A stretch of DNA of 54,411 bases. It comes from Sphingobacteriales bacterium. GTDB lineage: Bacteria > Bacteroidota > Bacteroidia > Sphingobacteriales > Sphingobacteriaceae. This document shows, piece by piece, positions 54,400-54,411 of this stretch (its first letter is position 1; each line of letters starts with the position of its first letter). Under the pieces are notes generated by a model. That model worked only from the letters and a program-made list of their open reading frames with translations. It was not told where the DNA came from and did not search any database. The translations under genes and the position numbers were made by a program. The stretch covers positions 1-54,411 of the forward strand of contig JAATFQ010000098.1 of the NCBI GenBank assembly GCA_015655115.1, given 5' to 3'.

Positions 54400-54411
54400 T
54401 CTTTTTTCTAA

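Noticed and set aside
1..54411. A global change of genetic code (TAA/TAG read as Glu)
   Set aside because: Most genes end at TAA, TAG or TGA where homologues end, and overlapping gene ends depend on those stops, so only the few interrupted genes are odd.

Overview
The window looks like a chromosomal segment of a Bacteroidota bacterium, most likely family Sphingobacteriaceae and close to Pedobacter. The evidence is two SusC/SusD pairs, two hybrid two-component sensors of the HTCS type, an ECF-sigma/FecR/TonB-receptor/DUF4249 cassette, a Rho factor with a long low-complexity insert, DUF2851, a LolA/FtsK pair and AT-rich TAnnTTTG promoter boxes. The genus is an inference. I saw no insertion sequence, prophage or CRISPR array.

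Layout. (1) 1-9157, minus strand: a TPR/HTH regulator, then a likely phosphorus-scavenging operon of TonB receptor, beta-helix lipoprotein, beta-propeller phytase, metallophosphoesterase and a cytochrome c peroxidase-like protein cut by the window edge. The last two each carry an in-frame nonsense codon. (2) 9336-12370: uxaB-uxaA, galacturonate catabolism, ending in a strong terminator. (3) 12617-18180: CHRD lipoprotein, ECF sigma factor, FecR anti-sigma, STN-type TonB receptor and DUF4249 lipoprotein, a cell-surface signalling and uptake cassette. (4) 18231-20683: glycosyltransferase plus sugar 3,4-ketoisomerase and PLP aminotransferase for a 3-amino-3,6-dideoxyhexose. (5) 21025-23880, plus strand: a two-gene Family 2A encapsulin operon, with shell protein and an encapsulated cysteine desulfurase that has a 185-residue N-terminal extension. 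It sits directly behind a perfect 31-bp inverted repeat that contains promoter-like boxes on both strands. (6) 24194-44562: a polysaccharide utilisation region with two SusC/SusD pairs, one agarase-like glycoside hydrolase and an HTCS regulator at each end. (7) 44850-54411: tRNA-Leu(GAG) and housekeeping genes (MBL-fold hydrolase, lolA, ftsK, PspC, DUF2851, pyrF, rho, pssA).

Two things stand out. The encapsulin/cysteine desulfurase operon is a complete protein compartment of the type linked to elemental sulfur storage, and its palindromic control region is unusual. Separately, three genes (cytochrome c peroxidase, metallophosphoesterase, rho) are interrupted by one in-frame TAA or TAG each while the reading frame stays intact on both sides, and the aminotransferase has a similar TAG in its apparent missing N-terminus. 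All four fit a Glu-to-stop G-to-T change. For rho this would destroy an important protein, so sequencing error, a mutator history or nonsense suppression must be considered.
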